Shown in pieces: positions 52,461 through 60,527 of a stretch of DNA of 64,000 bases. The stretch covers positions 186,001-250,000 of the forward strand of contig NZ_JAAXMM010000001.1 in assembly GCF_012276985.1 (NCBI RefSeq), read 5' to 3'. Made by a program: the position numbers and the translations under genes. The notes beneath the pieces are model-generated. The model was not told the origin of the DNA. It saw only the letters and a program-made list of their open reading frames with translations, and made no database searches. Numbering within the stretch: the stretch's first letter is position 1; each line of letters starts with the position of its first letter. Origin of the DNA: Agrobacterium sp. a22-2. Lineage in GTDB: Bacteria; Pseudomonadota; Alphaproteobacteria; Rhizobiales; Rhizobiaceae.

Positions 52461-53126
52461 ATGCTGTCACACGAAAAAATCTGGGGCGCCATCGACAGGC
52501 TTGCCGAGCAACATCAACTGACCGCCTCCGGCCTGGCGCGCCGCGCCGGGCTCGACCCGACATCCTTCAACAAATCCAAGCGGACCGGACCGGATGGGCG
52601 ACAGCGCTGGCCCTCGACCGAATCCATTTCGAAAGTGCTGGACGCCACCGGCGCCAGCATCGACCAGTTCATGAGCTTCATCGGCGCCGGCTCGTCCGGC
52701 CGCGGCATGAGTGAGAGCAGCATTGCGCCGCAAGCCCGCGACATCCCCCTCTTGGGCTTTGCCCAGGCCGGCGCCGGCGGGTTCTTCGACGATGGTGGAT
52801 TTCCCGCCGGCCAGGGCTGGGATGTCGTCGAGTTTCCGGCCTCGCCGTCACGCAACGCCAATGTCTATGCGCTGGAAGTACAGGGCGACAGCATGATGCC
52901 GCTCTACCGGGACGGCGATGTGCTGATCGTCGAGCCTGGCGCGCAGGTGCGCCGCGGCGACAGGGTGGTGGTGAAAACCCGCGACGGCGAAGTGATGGCC
53001 AAGATCCTTGGCCGGCACAGCGCACGCTCGATTGAGCTCCTGTCGCTCAATCCGGAACACGCCAACCGCAGTCTCGATCTCACCGACGTGGACTGGATGG
53101 CGCGGATCATCTGGGCAAGCCAATAG
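52461..53126 (+). CDS. S24-family LexA/CI-like repressor
   Basis: This 221-residue protein has an N-terminal helix-turn-helix (LTASGLARRAGLDPTSFNKS) and a C-terminal S24 peptidase domain with the Ser in VQGDSMMPLYRDGDVLIVE and the Lys in GEVMAKILGR. The linker has GFAQAGAGG, where LexA-like proteins carry the Ala-Gly self-cleavage bond. Such regulators respond to DNA damage or other stress through self-cleavage. No phage genes surround it, so it is likely a chromosomal regulator. It is followed by an SNase-like gene 12 bp later. Confidence 0.87.
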   Translation: MLSHEKIWGAIDRLAEQHQLTASGLARRAGLDPTSFNKSKRTGPDGRQRWPSTESISKVLDATGASIDQFMSFIGAGSSGRGMSESSIAPQARDIPLLGFAQAGAGGFFDDGGFPAGQGWDVVEFPASPSRNANVYALEVQGDSMMPLYRDGDVLIVEPGAQVRRGDRVVVKTRDGEVMAKILGRHSARSIELLSLNPEHANRSLDLTDVDWMARIIWASQ

Positions 53127-53138
53127 GATGATTGACCG

Positions 53139-53804
53139 ATGCGGCCAGTCGGCACTTTCTTAACCGGTCTTGCCGGAGTCGGCCTCTGGAGCCTCGCCCT
53201 GATGTTTCTCTCCACCGATCTGAGGCAGACACCCGACAGGGCCGAGGAGATGGCCGACGAACTGGTCATCAGCGAGGCGCCGAAGGACAAGCCCCCGATC
53301 ATCGAAACCCGGCCCGTGCGGCCCATCAGCCCCGATACTTTCGCATCCCCGGTTGCGGCAAGCGACACCGGCGGCTTCGAGCGCATCGCGCCACGGCCAG
53401 ACCCGGCGCCGGCCAAACCGGAAAGAGTGGCCGTCCTGCCCCGACCGCAGACCATCGACGCCGGGCGCATGGCGTTCGGCGCCCGCACCCTGCAACTGCG
53501 CGGCGTGAAGCCGACGGAGCGCCAGCGGCTCTGTCAAAACAGCGACGGGACGCCATGGCCCTGCGGCATGGTGGCGCGAACCCAGCAGCGGCTGTTCCTC
53601 AGAAACCGATCCGTCGCCTGCGATATCGCCAGCGCCAACTGGACGGGAACGATCGTGGCAGCCTGCCGCATCGGCGACATGGATATCGCCGAATGGCTGA
53701 TCAGCAACGGCTGGACGGAAGCGGCAGACGATCCGGCGCTGATGACGCTTTCCGAGGCTGCCCGATCAGCCAGGCTCGGTCTCTTTGGCGACGATCCGCG
53801 GTAA
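53139..53804 (+). CDS. membrane-anchored SNase-like protein, probably degenerate
   Basis: This 221-residue protein has an N-terminal TM anchor (TGLAGVGLWSLALMFLS), a Pro-rich linker (about residues 40-110) and a C-terminal OB-fold resembling thermonuclease (LQLRGVKPTERQRLCQ, MVARTQQRLFLRNRSVAC, ISNGWTEAADDPALMTLSEA). The Arg/Glu active-site pattern of staphylococcal nuclease is not evident. It may bind nucleic acid without cutting it. It appears cotranscribed with the S24 regulator. The family assignment is moderate. Confidence 0.65.
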   Translation: MRPVGTFLTGLAGVGLWSLALMFLSTDLRQTPDRAEEMADELVISEAPKDKPPIIETRPVRPISPDTFASPVAASDTGGFERIAPRPDPAPAKPERVAVLPRPQTIDAGRMAFGARTLQLRGVKPTERQRLCQNSDGTPWPCGMVARTQQRLFLRNRSVACDIASANWTGTIVAACRIGDMDIAEWLISNGWTEAADDPALMTLSEAARSARLGLFGDDPR

Positions 53805-53877
53805 AGGCAATGGCTGCGTCTTGAAAGGCGGCAAGTCACTTCTTACTCTTGCGGATAGACAACGAGGTTCCTGACAG

Positions 53878-54291
53878 ATGAATAGCCCGCTTACCACCCA
53901 TGACGCCCTGATTTTTGCAATGGTCATGGTCTCCGCCGTCGATAATTCCATGAATGACAAGGAGTTGGAACGCATCGGCCAATTGGTCGACTTTCTGCCG
54001 GTCTTCAAGGGTTTCGAAAAAGCCGAACTGATCGCCGTCTCCAAGCGCTGCGCGGACATGCTGGCCGGGCCGGAAGGCCTCGATATCGCGCTTGAGACGA
54101 TCCGCGATACCCTGCCGCCGCGGCTGTTCGACACGGCCTATGCGCTGGCGGTGGAAGTGGCCTCTGTCGACCTGGAAATCCGCCCGGAAGAGATTCGCAT
54201 GCTGCAATTGCTGCGCGATCGGCTGTCCCTGGACAAGCTGACCTGTGCTGCCATCGAGCGCAGCGCCATCGCCCGCTACCGCAAGGCCTGA
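53878..54291 (+). CDS. TerB-like tellurite resistance family protein
   Basis: This 137-residue helical protein matches the TerB domain: AMVMVSAVDNSMNDKELERI at about residues 15-34, and LAVEVASVDLEIRPEEIRML near 90-109, the two acidic repeat motifs. Standalone TerB proteins are not necessarily linked to tellurite resistance and may bind metal. No other ter genes are present. It converges on the solute-binding protein gene. Confidence 0.88.
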   Translation: MNSPLTTHDALIFAMVMVSAVDNSMNDKELERIGQLVDFLPVFKGFEKAELIAVSKRCADMLAGPEGLDIALETIRDTLPPRLFDTAYALAVEVASVDLEIRPEEIRMLQLLRDRLSLDKLTCAAIERSAIARYRKA

Positions 54292-54326
54292 CACGGCAGA
54301 CAGCAAGCACTTGCGACGATTGCCGC

Positions 54327-55208
54327 TCAGTAAAGCCCGAGGGGGAAGTAGCGCAGCGAAATCTCCTTTAGCCGGCCCTTGCGCGACAGAGCGGCCAATG
54401 CGCTGTCGAAGGCTTCGGCCAGAAACCGGTCCTCCTGCCGCATCATGATGGTCAGGCCCTCTCCGAGAAACCGTTCGGAGACGAAGGGTCCGTCAAGGAA
54501 GGCGCAGCATTGCGCCGACGCATCCGATGCCAGCCAGAACGACAATTGCAGGCCATCGGCAAAGGCTGCATCGATATCACCCTTCTTCAAGGCGTCGAGC
54601 ATGGCGCTGCGATTATCGAAGGGCACGCCGCGCAAATCGGGGAAGAATGCCTTGAGCATGGCTTCATGGGCGGTGGCTGTGACGACGCCAACGGATTTTT
54701 CCCGCAGCGCTCCGATCGTCTCCCCTTCAAGCCGCGCGCTGCGATTGCGGACGAACCGCGCCGGCAGCATCACGAAGGGTCGCGAAAAGGCGAAAGACCG
54801 CCGAAGCTCGCCCGTCACCGCCGTGCCGGCGATCACCGCGTCGCCCTGCTTGTTGGTCAGGGCCGCCTGCAGATCGGCAAAGGGCATGGCCTGGATCTGG
54901 CATTTGGCTTCGATGCCCAGTTCGACACAGATCTCTCGGACCAGATCGACGTGAAATCCGGCGAGATGACCGGTCTGGTCGATGAAATTGAAGGGCGGAA
55001 AATCCGTCGTGGTGAGAAATCGCAGGCGCAGCAATACGGAGAGATCCGGCCTAGGCAGCCGCTCGCGGGCATCGAACAGAACGGGGAAGTCCGGAGCCGC
55101 GCCGTCGGCGGCGCATACCGCCTGGGGTGCCGCCAAGCCAAGACATACGGCCGCGACCATTGCGCTTGCCCCCTTTAAACCTAGGGATGAAACTCCTGCG
55201 CGTATCAT
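54327..55208 (-). CDS. family 3 extracellular solute-binding protein, orphan
   Basis: This 293-residue protein has a signal peptide (ASAMVAAVCLGLAAPQAVCA) and a periplasmic binding fold: FLTTTDFPPFNFIDQTGHLAG, FHVDLVREICVELGI, GDAVIAGTAVTGELRRSFAF and VGVVTATAHEAMLKAFFPDL. It is of the amino-acid/polar-compound type. No ABC permease or ATPase genes are adjacent, so it either serves a distant transporter or acts as a sensor input. It diverges from the GT2 gene after only 60 bp. Confidence 0.88.
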   Translation of the reverse strand: MIRAGVSSLGLKGASAMVAAVCLGLAAPQAVCAADGAAPDFPVLFDARERLPRPDLSVLLRLRFLTTTDFPPFNFIDQTGHLAGFHVDLVREICVELGIEAKCQIQAMPFADLQAALTNKQGDAVIAGTAVTGELRRSFAFSRPFVMLPARFVRNRSARLEGETIGALREKSVGVVTATAHEAMLKAFFPDLRGVPFDNRSAMLDALKKGDIDAAFADGLQLSFWLASDASAQCCAFLDGPFVSERFLGEGLTIMMRQEDRFLAEAFDSALAALSRKGRLKEISLRYFPLGLY

Positions 55209-55268
55209 TATGATCCATTCCGGGGATAATCTGGGGCGTCATCGATCTGGTGACGGTTTAGCAGAGGA

Positions 55269-57236
55269 ATGCGGGCTGGGGAACATGAAAGGCTGGCGCT
55301 AACGCTGGCCGTCGGGTCTCGAATTGTGCCGATCGGTGCCGCGCCAGCGAGCGCAGTCCCGGATCGGGATGCCGTCTCCGCCCTCTGGGACGAGGCCCTC
55401 GTCCTCAAGCAACTGGGCATCGGCAAGCCTTTGATCGCCCGTATGGCGCAAAGGGCATTGCGCAACCGCACGACGATCGAGCGGGAACTGCTGCACGGTG
55501 GCGGGGTGCGGGAGGACGCCTATTATGCGGGCATGGCGCGCCTGGCAGGCCTGCCCTTCGTGGAGGCAATCGAAGATGGCCAGGTCACCGATATCCGCGG
55601 TCTGGATAGCCAGTTGCAAAGACCCACCCAGATCCGCTTGAACCATGGCCACAAGCCGCCGGTGACGGTGATCGTGCCGGAAGCGCGCCGGTTTGCGGAT
55701 CTGACGGCGACGCTTGCCCGGCTTCCGGATCTGCGGACATCCCTGGCTATTGCCGCCCCCTCGACGGTTCGGCAGGCGGTGTGGCGCGCCGGTGCCCGTC
55801 GTCGATCGCACGCGGCGGTCAATGGGTTGTTCGAGGCAGACCCACGTTTTTCCGCGCGGGTCGTGCTGGCGGGACGGCAGGGCTTCTGGATCGGCAGCCT
55901 GCTGACAGCATTCCTGGCAAGCCTGCTTCTTGAGACCGACGCGACCTTACTGGTGCTGCATATCGTGCTGACACTCATCTTCTTCCTGTCACTGATGCCG
56001 CGCCTCACGGCGGTGGTGCAATCCCGCCGGTCCCGACCGTCGGCCATGCCGGCCCTGTTGCCGGGCCAAGCTCTGCCGGTCTATTCGGTGATGGTGGCGC
56101 TTTACCAGGAGACCGAGGTCGTCAGCCAGCTTTTGACCTCGCTCGACAGGTTGAACTGGCCGAAGTCGCGCCTCGATATCAAATTGGTCTGCGAAGAAGA
56201 CGACCTGGGCACGATCGCGGCGATCAAGGCACTGGAGCCAGGCCCACAGTTCGAGATTGTCGAAGTTCCGGCTTGCGGCCCACGCACCAAGCCGAAGGCG
56301 CTGACCTACGCACTGGCGGGCGTACGCGGTGACTATGTCGCCATATTCGATGCGGAGGACCGTCCGCATCCCGACCAGTTGCTCGAGGCCTATCAGCATT
56401 TTTCATGCACTCCGGACGACATCGCCTGCCTGCAGGCGCCGCTGATCATTGCCAATGCCAAGGCCAGTTGCATCAGCGCACTGTTTTCGCTGGAGTATTC
56501 GGCGCTGTTTCGCGGGTTGCTACCCTTTCTGGCGCGCCACAGCATGCCGCTGCCGCTCGGCGGCACCTCCAATCACTTCAGGACGCACCTGCTGCGGGCG
56601 GCAGGCGGATGGGATCCGTATAACGTGACCGAAGATGCCGATATCGGCCTCAGGCTCTATCGCCTCGGCTACCGGGCCGAGGTCATTCGTCGCCAGACGC
56701 TCGAAGATGCGCCGACCTCGATCCCGGTCTGGACCGGACAGAGAACGCGGTGGTTCAAGGGCTGGCTGCAGACCTGGCTGGTGGTGATGCGGTCGCCGTC
56801 CCTCGCCATTGCCGAAATGGGGCCATGCGCCTTTGTGGTCTTCCAGCTGCTGATCGGCGGGATGCTGCTTTCGTCGCTGGCCCATCCCGTCATGATCCTG
56901 TTTTTGACCCAATCGACCCTTGCGATGATGAGGTCGCCCGGCACAGCAATGTCGGTCCTGGATAAGGTGCTGTTCTACACCGACATGATCAATGTACTGG
57001 GAAGCTACGCCACCTTCCTGGCGCTCGGCGCCACCAAGATGACGCGCTTTGAAACTCGGCTGGTGAGCTGGCGCTGGATCTTCATTCCGGTTTACTGGCT
57101 GATGATGTCGATGGCGGCCTGGCGCGCCGTATTCGAACTGCGCTCGCGGCCGTTCTTCTGGAACAAGACACCGCATAGGCCAACGGCGGCGCGACCGGAG
57201 AAAGAGGCCGTGAACGGCACCGCACCGCGGCCATAG
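55269..57236 (+). CDS. GT2 glycosyltransferase with MshEN/GspE-N-like N-terminal domain
   Basis: This 655-residue protein has an N-terminal helical region (about residues 30-150: LKQLGIGKPLIARMAQRALR, MARLAGLPFVEAIEDGQV) resembling the MshEN/GspE N-domain, which binds c-di-GMP in some proteins. A TM pair follows near 215-250. The GT2 core has VALYQETEVVSQLLTSLDRL, FDAEDRPHPDQL (DxD), TEDADIGLRLYRLGY, and QRTRWFKGWLQTW (QxxRW). Four or more C-terminal TM helices end it. It is a processive or membrane glycosyltransferase of cellulose-synthase type. The start at ATG 55269 is uncertain because the ribosome site lies too close. Confidence 0.88.
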   Translation: MRAGEHERLALTLAVGSRIVPIGAAPASAVPDRDAVSALWDEALVLKQLGIGKPLIARMAQRALRNRTTIERELLHGGGVREDAYYAGMARLAGLPFVEAIEDGQVTDIRGLDSQLQRPTQIRLNHGHKPPVTVIVPEARRFADLTATLARLPDLRTSLAIAAPSTVRQAVWRAGARRRSHAAVNGLFEADPRFSARVVLAGRQGFWIGSLLTAFLASLLLETDATLLVLHIVLTLIFFLSLMPRLTAVVQSRRSRPSAMPALLPGQALPVYSVMVALYQETEVVSQLLTSLDRLNWPKSRLDIKLVCEEDDLGTIAAIKALEPGPQFEIVEVPACGPRTKPKALTYALAGVRGDYVAIFDAEDRPHPDQLLEAYQHFSCTPDDIACLQAPLIIANAKASCISALFSLEYSALFRGLLPFLARHSMPLPLGGTSNHFRTHLLRAAGGWDPYNVTEDADIGLRLYRLGYRAEVIRRQTLEDAPTSIPVWTGQRTRWFKGWLQTWLVVMRSPSLAIAEMGPCAFVVFQLLIGGMLLSSLAHPVMILFLTQSTLAMMRSPGTAMSVLDKVLFYTDMINVLGSYATFLALGATKMTRFETRLVSWRWIFIPVYWLMMSMAAWRAVFELRSRPFFWNKTPHRPTAARPEKEAVNGTAPRP

Positions 57237-57303
57237 GTTTCGCGCGCCAGGCTCAAAGCATGTCTGACGTGCAAGCCGTTGGTAGCAGGGAGATATGAGG
57301 AAA

Positions 57304-57377
57304 TGGAGCGGGTGAAGGGAATCGAACCCTCGTATTCAGCTTGGGAAGCTGCTGCTCTACCATTGAGCTACACCCGC
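57304..57377 (-). tRNA. tRNA-Gly (anticodon CCC)
   Basis: The minus strand starts GCGGGTG, pairs with CACCCGC to form a perfect 7-bp acceptor stem, and ends with encoded CCA (57304-57306). The D-arm TAGCTCAATGGTAGAGC, anticodon loop TTCCCAA (CCC) and T-arm GAGGG-TTCGATT-CCCTT are intact. The outermost anticodon stem pair is G-A. A duplicated 17-bp unit lies just upstream. Confidence 0.95.
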
Positions 57378-57409
57378 GATTGCCGCAGAAGTCCTACAGT
57401 TGCCGCTTT

Positions 57410-57443
57410 CTGTCAAGAGCGACGGGCTGTCAAGAGCGACGGG
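57410..57443. repeat. 17-bp perfect tandem duplication in the tRNA-Gly promoter
   Basis: CTGTCAAGAGCGACGGG occurs twice without a gap (57410-57426 and 57427-57443). On the minus strand each copy contains TTGACA. The inner copy sits 33 nt from the tRNA 5' end, a fitting -35 distance. The duplication lies 13 bp from the dCTP deaminase stop. Confidence 0.9.
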
Positions 57444-57456
57444 GAGTTCGAACATC

Positions 57457-58554
57457 TCAGGCGGCCCGGAAATGCTTGGACAATTTCAGGCCCTGGGCCT
57501 GGTAATTGGAGCCGAGGCCGCTGCCGTAGAGCCCCTGCGGGCGTTCCTGCATGTGTTCGTAGACGAGGCGGCCGATGACCTGGCCGTGTTCGAGAATGAA
57601 CGGCACCTCGTGGCTGCGCACCTCAAGCACGGCACGGCTGCCGGTGCCGCCGGCTGCCGCATGGCCGAAGCCCGGATCGAAGAAGCCGGCGTAGTGAACG
57701 CGGAATTCGCCGACCAGCGGATCATAGGGGGTCATTTCGGCGGCATACATCGGCGGCACATGCACCGCCTCGTTGGAAACCAGAATATAGAATTCGTCGG
57801 GATCGAGGATCAGTTCGTCGCGGCCGCGGCTATAGAGCGGTTCCCAGAAATCCAGCACATCATGGACACCTTTGCGGTCGACATCGATGACCGAGGTATG
57901 GTGCTTGCCGCGATAGCCGAGCAGTCCGTCCGGTCCGGTCCCCTTCAGGTCGATCGACAGCGCGATGCCGCCGCCCGACACATTGGGGGCTTCGCTGGCA
58001 ACCAGGGTCTCGGTGCGGTGCAATTCGAGAAGTTCGCTCTCGCCGAGCAGCGACTGGCCAATGCGAAAGCGGATCTGCGACAGGCGCGAGCCGCGGCGCA
58101 CGATGACCGGGAAGGTGCGCGGGCTGATTTCCAGATAGAGAGGACCTTTGTATCCGGCCGGGATCTTGTCGAATTCCTGGGCATGATCGACCATGACGCG
58201 AGTAAAAATGTCGAGCCGGCCGGTCGAGCTTTTCGGATTGGCCGAGGCCGACATTGCGGCCGGCAGATCGAGGCTTTCCATCAACGGCACGATGTAGACG
58301 CAGCCGGTTTCCAGCACGGCGCCGTTTTCGAGATCGATTTCGTGCAGCGTCAAGCGCTCCAGCTTGTCGGCAACTTTTGCATCTCGGCCCGGCATGAAAC
58401 TGGCGCGCACACGCAGCGCTTTCGAGCCTAGGCGCAGGTCGAGGCTGGCCGGCTGGATCTGGTCGGCGTCGAGTGCCGCCTCGCTTTTCAGGCCACCCGA
58501 GGCGAACAGCGCCTCGATGGCGCGATCGGCCAGAATTCCCTTCGTCCTCGTCAT
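57457..58554 (-). CDS. dcd: 2'-deoxycytidine 5'-triphosphate deaminase (long, two-domain type)
   Basis: This 365-residue enzyme is about twice the length of E. coli Dcd, as usual in alphaproteobacteria. It shows two trimeric dUTPase/Dcd-like units: ADQIQPASLDLRLGSKALRV and SASANPKSSTGRLDIFTRVMV in the first, FRVHYAGFFDPGFGHAAAGG and LEVRSHEVPFILEHGQVIG in the second. It deaminates dCTP to dUTP for thymidylate synthesis. Of two close ATGs, 58554 has AAGG at the better distance (58560 gives two more residues). It is divergent from metZ. Confidence 0.9.
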   Translation of the reverse strand: MTRTKGILADRAIEALFASGGLKSEAALDADQIQPASLDLRLGSKALRVRASFMPGRDAKVADKLERLTLHEIDLENGAVLETGCVYIVPLMESLDLPAAMSASANPKSSTGRLDIFTRVMVDHAQEFDKIPAGYKGPLYLEISPRTFPVIVRRGSRLSQIRFRIGQSLLGESELLELHRTETLVASEAPNVSGGGIALSIDLKGTGPDGLLGYRGKHHTSVIDVDRKGVHDVLDFWEPLYSRGRDELILDPDEFYILVSNEAVHVPPMYAAEMTPYDPLVGEFRVHYAGFFDPGFGHAAAGGTGSRAVLEVRSHEVPFILEHGQVIGRLVYEHMQERPQGLYGSGLGSNYQAQGLKLSKHFRAA

Positions 58555-58599
58555 GTCCATCACCTTCGATTTTGGCCCGACAAAACCAAAGTCGAGGAA

Positions 58600-58628
58600 T
58601 TGACGCAAGCCCGAGATCGGCGTAATTG
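58600..58628 (+). promoter_or_regulatory. possible promoter of metZ
   Basis: TTGACG (58600-58605) is followed by 17 bp and TAATTG (58623-58628), a weak -10. Its position places the start a few bases before the riboswitch, as expected. Confidence 0.4.
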
Positions 58629-58636
58629 AGCCTTAT

Positions 58637-58690
58637 CCCGTGGTGATTTGGCCGGTCGGCTTGCAGCCACGTTAAACAAATGGCTAAATA
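58637..58690 (+). ncRNA. SAM-II riboswitch (metA motif)
   Basis: The conserved SAM-II blocks are present in order: GGTGATTTG (58642-58650), GCTTGCAGCCACGTTAAA (58659-58676) and GGCTAAA (58682-58688). CGTGG (58639-58643) pairs with CCACG (58667-58671) as the main stem, and the pseudoknot elements lie between and after. It binds S-adenosylmethionine and lowers expression of methionine genes; here that is metZ, 66 nt downstream. This class is typical of Rhizobiales. Confidence 0.95.
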
Positions 58691-58702
58691 GACCGGGTAC
58701 TC

Positions 58703-58734
58703 AAAACCGGTCCGTATTCGCGGCCGGTTTTTTT
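58703..58734 (+). terminator. intrinsic terminator in the metZ leader, riboswitch expression platform
   Basis: AAAACCGG (58703-58710) pairs with CCGGTTTT (58724-58731) and an inner CCG/CGG extends the stem, followed by a T-run to 58734. An alternative hairpin GACCGG (58691-58696) with CCGGTC (58707-58712) shares the CCGG segment and excludes the terminator. This could be the switch between read-through and termination. Confidence 0.85.
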
Positions 58735-58755
58735 GTATTTGAAAGGCGTGATGGC

Positions 58756-59940
58756 ATGAGCAAGAATTGGCGTCCGGCAACGCAACTGGTCCATGGCGGG
58801 ACCCTGCGCTCGCAATATGGCGAAACCTCCGAAGCGATCTTCCTGACCCAGGGCTTCGTCTACGACTCGTCCGAGGCCGCCGAAGCGCGCTTCAAGGGCG
58901 AGACCGATGGTTTCATCTATGCGCGCTACGGCAGCCCGACCAATGACATGTTTGAAAAGCGCATGTGCATGCTGGAAGGCGCCGAAGAGGCTCGCGCCAC
59001 CGCATCCGGCATGGCCGCCGTTTCTGCTGCCCTTCTCTGCCAGCTGAAGGCCGGCGACCATATCGTTGCTGCCCGCGCCCTGTTCGGCTCCTGCCGCTGG
59101 GTGGTCGAAACGCTGGCGCCGCGCTACGGTATCGAATTCACGCTGATCGACGGACGCGACCTTGCCAATTGGGAAAAAGCGATCCGGAAGAACACCAAGG
59201 TGTTTTTCCTCGAAAGCCCGACCAATCCGACGCTCGAAGTGGTTGATATTGCAGGTGTCGCCAAGCTTGCCAACCAGATCGGCGCCAAGGTCGTGGTCGA
59301 CAACGTATTTGCCACCCCGCTCTATCAGAAGCCGCTGGAACTCGGCGCCCATATTGTCGTCTATTCGGCCACCAAGCATATCGACGGCCAGGGCCGATGC
59401 CTGGGCGGCGTCGTGCTCTCCGACAAGGAATGGGTCGACGAACACCTGCACGATTATTTCCGCCATACCGGCCCAGCGATGTCGCCGTTCAACGCCTGGA
59501 CGTTGCTCAAGGGCGTGGAGACGCTGGCGCTCCGGGTCAAGCAGCAGACCCAGACCGCAGCAAGGATCGCGGACTTCCTGGCCGAACAGAACCAGGTGGC
59601 CAAGGTGATCTATCCGGGCCGCGCCGACCATCCGCAAGCCGATATCGTCGCCAAGCAGATGAGCGGCGGCTCGACCCTGGTGGCGTTCGAGCTGAAGGGC
59701 GGCAAGGAGGCGGCATTCGCGCTGCAGAACGCGCTCGACATCGTGCTGATTTCCAACAATCTCGGCGATGCCAAGACGCTGATCACCCATCCGGCGACCA
59801 CGACCCATAAGAACCTCACCGATGAGGCCCGTGCGGAACTCGGCATTTCCGGCGGGACGGTGCGTCTTTCCTGCGGCATCGAGGATACGGACGATCTTCT
59901 CGAGGATTTTGCACAGGCATTGCGGGCCGTTTCGGCCTGA
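58756..59940 (+). CDS. metZ: O-succinylhomoserine sulfhydrylase
   Basis: This 394-residue PLP enzyme of the Cys/Met metabolism family makes homocysteine from O-succinyl- or O-acetylhomoserine and sulfide. It has the N-terminal THLVHGG-type (ATQLVHGGTLRSQYGETSEA), YARYGSPTNDMFEKRMCMLE, EEARATASGMAAVSAALLCQ, the PLP lysine in VVYSATKHIDGQGRCLGGVV, and the C-terminal LSCGIEDTDDLLEDFAQAL. The ATG at 58756 follows AAAGG at 9 nt. Control by the upstream SAM-II riboswitch supports the methionine assignment. Confidence 0.95.
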   Translation: MSKNWRPATQLVHGGTLRSQYGETSEAIFLTQGFVYDSSEAAEARFKGETDGFIYARYGSPTNDMFEKRMCMLEGAEEARATASGMAAVSAALLCQLKAGDHIVAARALFGSCRWVVETLAPRYGIEFTLIDGRDLANWEKAIRKNTKVFFLESPTNPTLEVVDIAGVAKLANQIGAKVVVDNVFATPLYQKPLELGAHIVVYSATKHIDGQGRCLGGVVLSDKEWVDEHLHDYFRHTGPAMSPFNAWTLLKGVETLALRVKQQTQTAARIADFLAEQNQVAKVIYPGRADHPQADIVAKQMSGGSTLVAFELKGGKEAAFALQNALDIVLISNNLGDAKTLITHPATTTHKNLTDEARAELGISGGTVRLSCGIEDTDDLLEDFAQALRAVSA

Positions 59941-59947
59941 ACCCCAT

Positions 59948-59987
59948 GGCCCGCCCGGCATCATTTGCGGGCGGGCCTGATCTGTTT
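59948..59987 (+). terminator. hairpin after metZ
   Basis: GGCCCGCCCG and CGGGCGGGCC form a perfect 10-bp stem with a 10-nt loop, 7 bp after the metZ stop. The following bases are only weakly T-rich (TGATCTGTTT). A second shorter hairpin (GGCCG/CGGCC) follows near 60020. The 179 bp before apaG contain no gene. Confidence 0.75.
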
Positions 59988-60119
59988 ACCTAAACTATTA
60001 GCGTTAAGACGAAAAAGGGCCGCTTGAACGGCCTCAAAATCCGTTGGGATTGTTGCATTTCTTGACGCCAATCCCATCCTATAGAATATGCTTAGTAGAT
60101 CTTTAAAAAGGGACGGCGC

Positions 60120-60512
60120 ATGTATCGTGCCTTGACACGGGACATAGAAGTGGTGGTCGAGCCATTCTATCTGGAGGAGCAATCCGATCCGGACGACGAC
60201 CGCTATGTCTGGGGTTACCGCATCGTGATTGCCAATCACTCGGTCGAGACCGTGAAGCTCACCCATCGCTACTGGCACATCACCGACCAGAACGGCCAGG
60301 TGGACGAAGTGAACGGACCAGGCGTGATCGGCGAGCAGCCCCGGCTGGAGCCCGGCGACAGCTTCGAATACACCTCCGGCTGCCCGCTCGACACGCCGTC
60401 CGGACTGATGTTCGGCCACTACCTGATGCAGACCGACCGCGGCGAGATGTTCGAGGTGGCTATCCCGGCCTTTTCTCTCGATGCACCCGGACTATTGCGT
60501 GTCCTCAACTAG
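60120..60512 (+). CDS. apaG: ApaG family protein
   Basis: This 130-residue immunoglobulin-like protein shows the ApaG pattern: [80 protein letters not shown] and [20 protein letters not shown]. In enterobacteria apaG is linked to ApaH and cobalt/magnesium tolerance; the molecular role is not settled. GGGACGG precedes the ATG. It converges on hslO with only 15 bp between. Confidence 0.95.
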   Translation: MYRALTRDIEVVVEPFYLEEQSDPDDDRYVWGYRIVIANHSVETVKLTHRYWHITDQNGQVDEVNGPGVIGEQPRLEPGDSFEYTSGCPLDTPSGLMFGHYLMQTDRGEMFEVAIPAFSLDAPGLLRVLN

Positions 60513-60527
60513 ACCAAGCCCCCCGTT

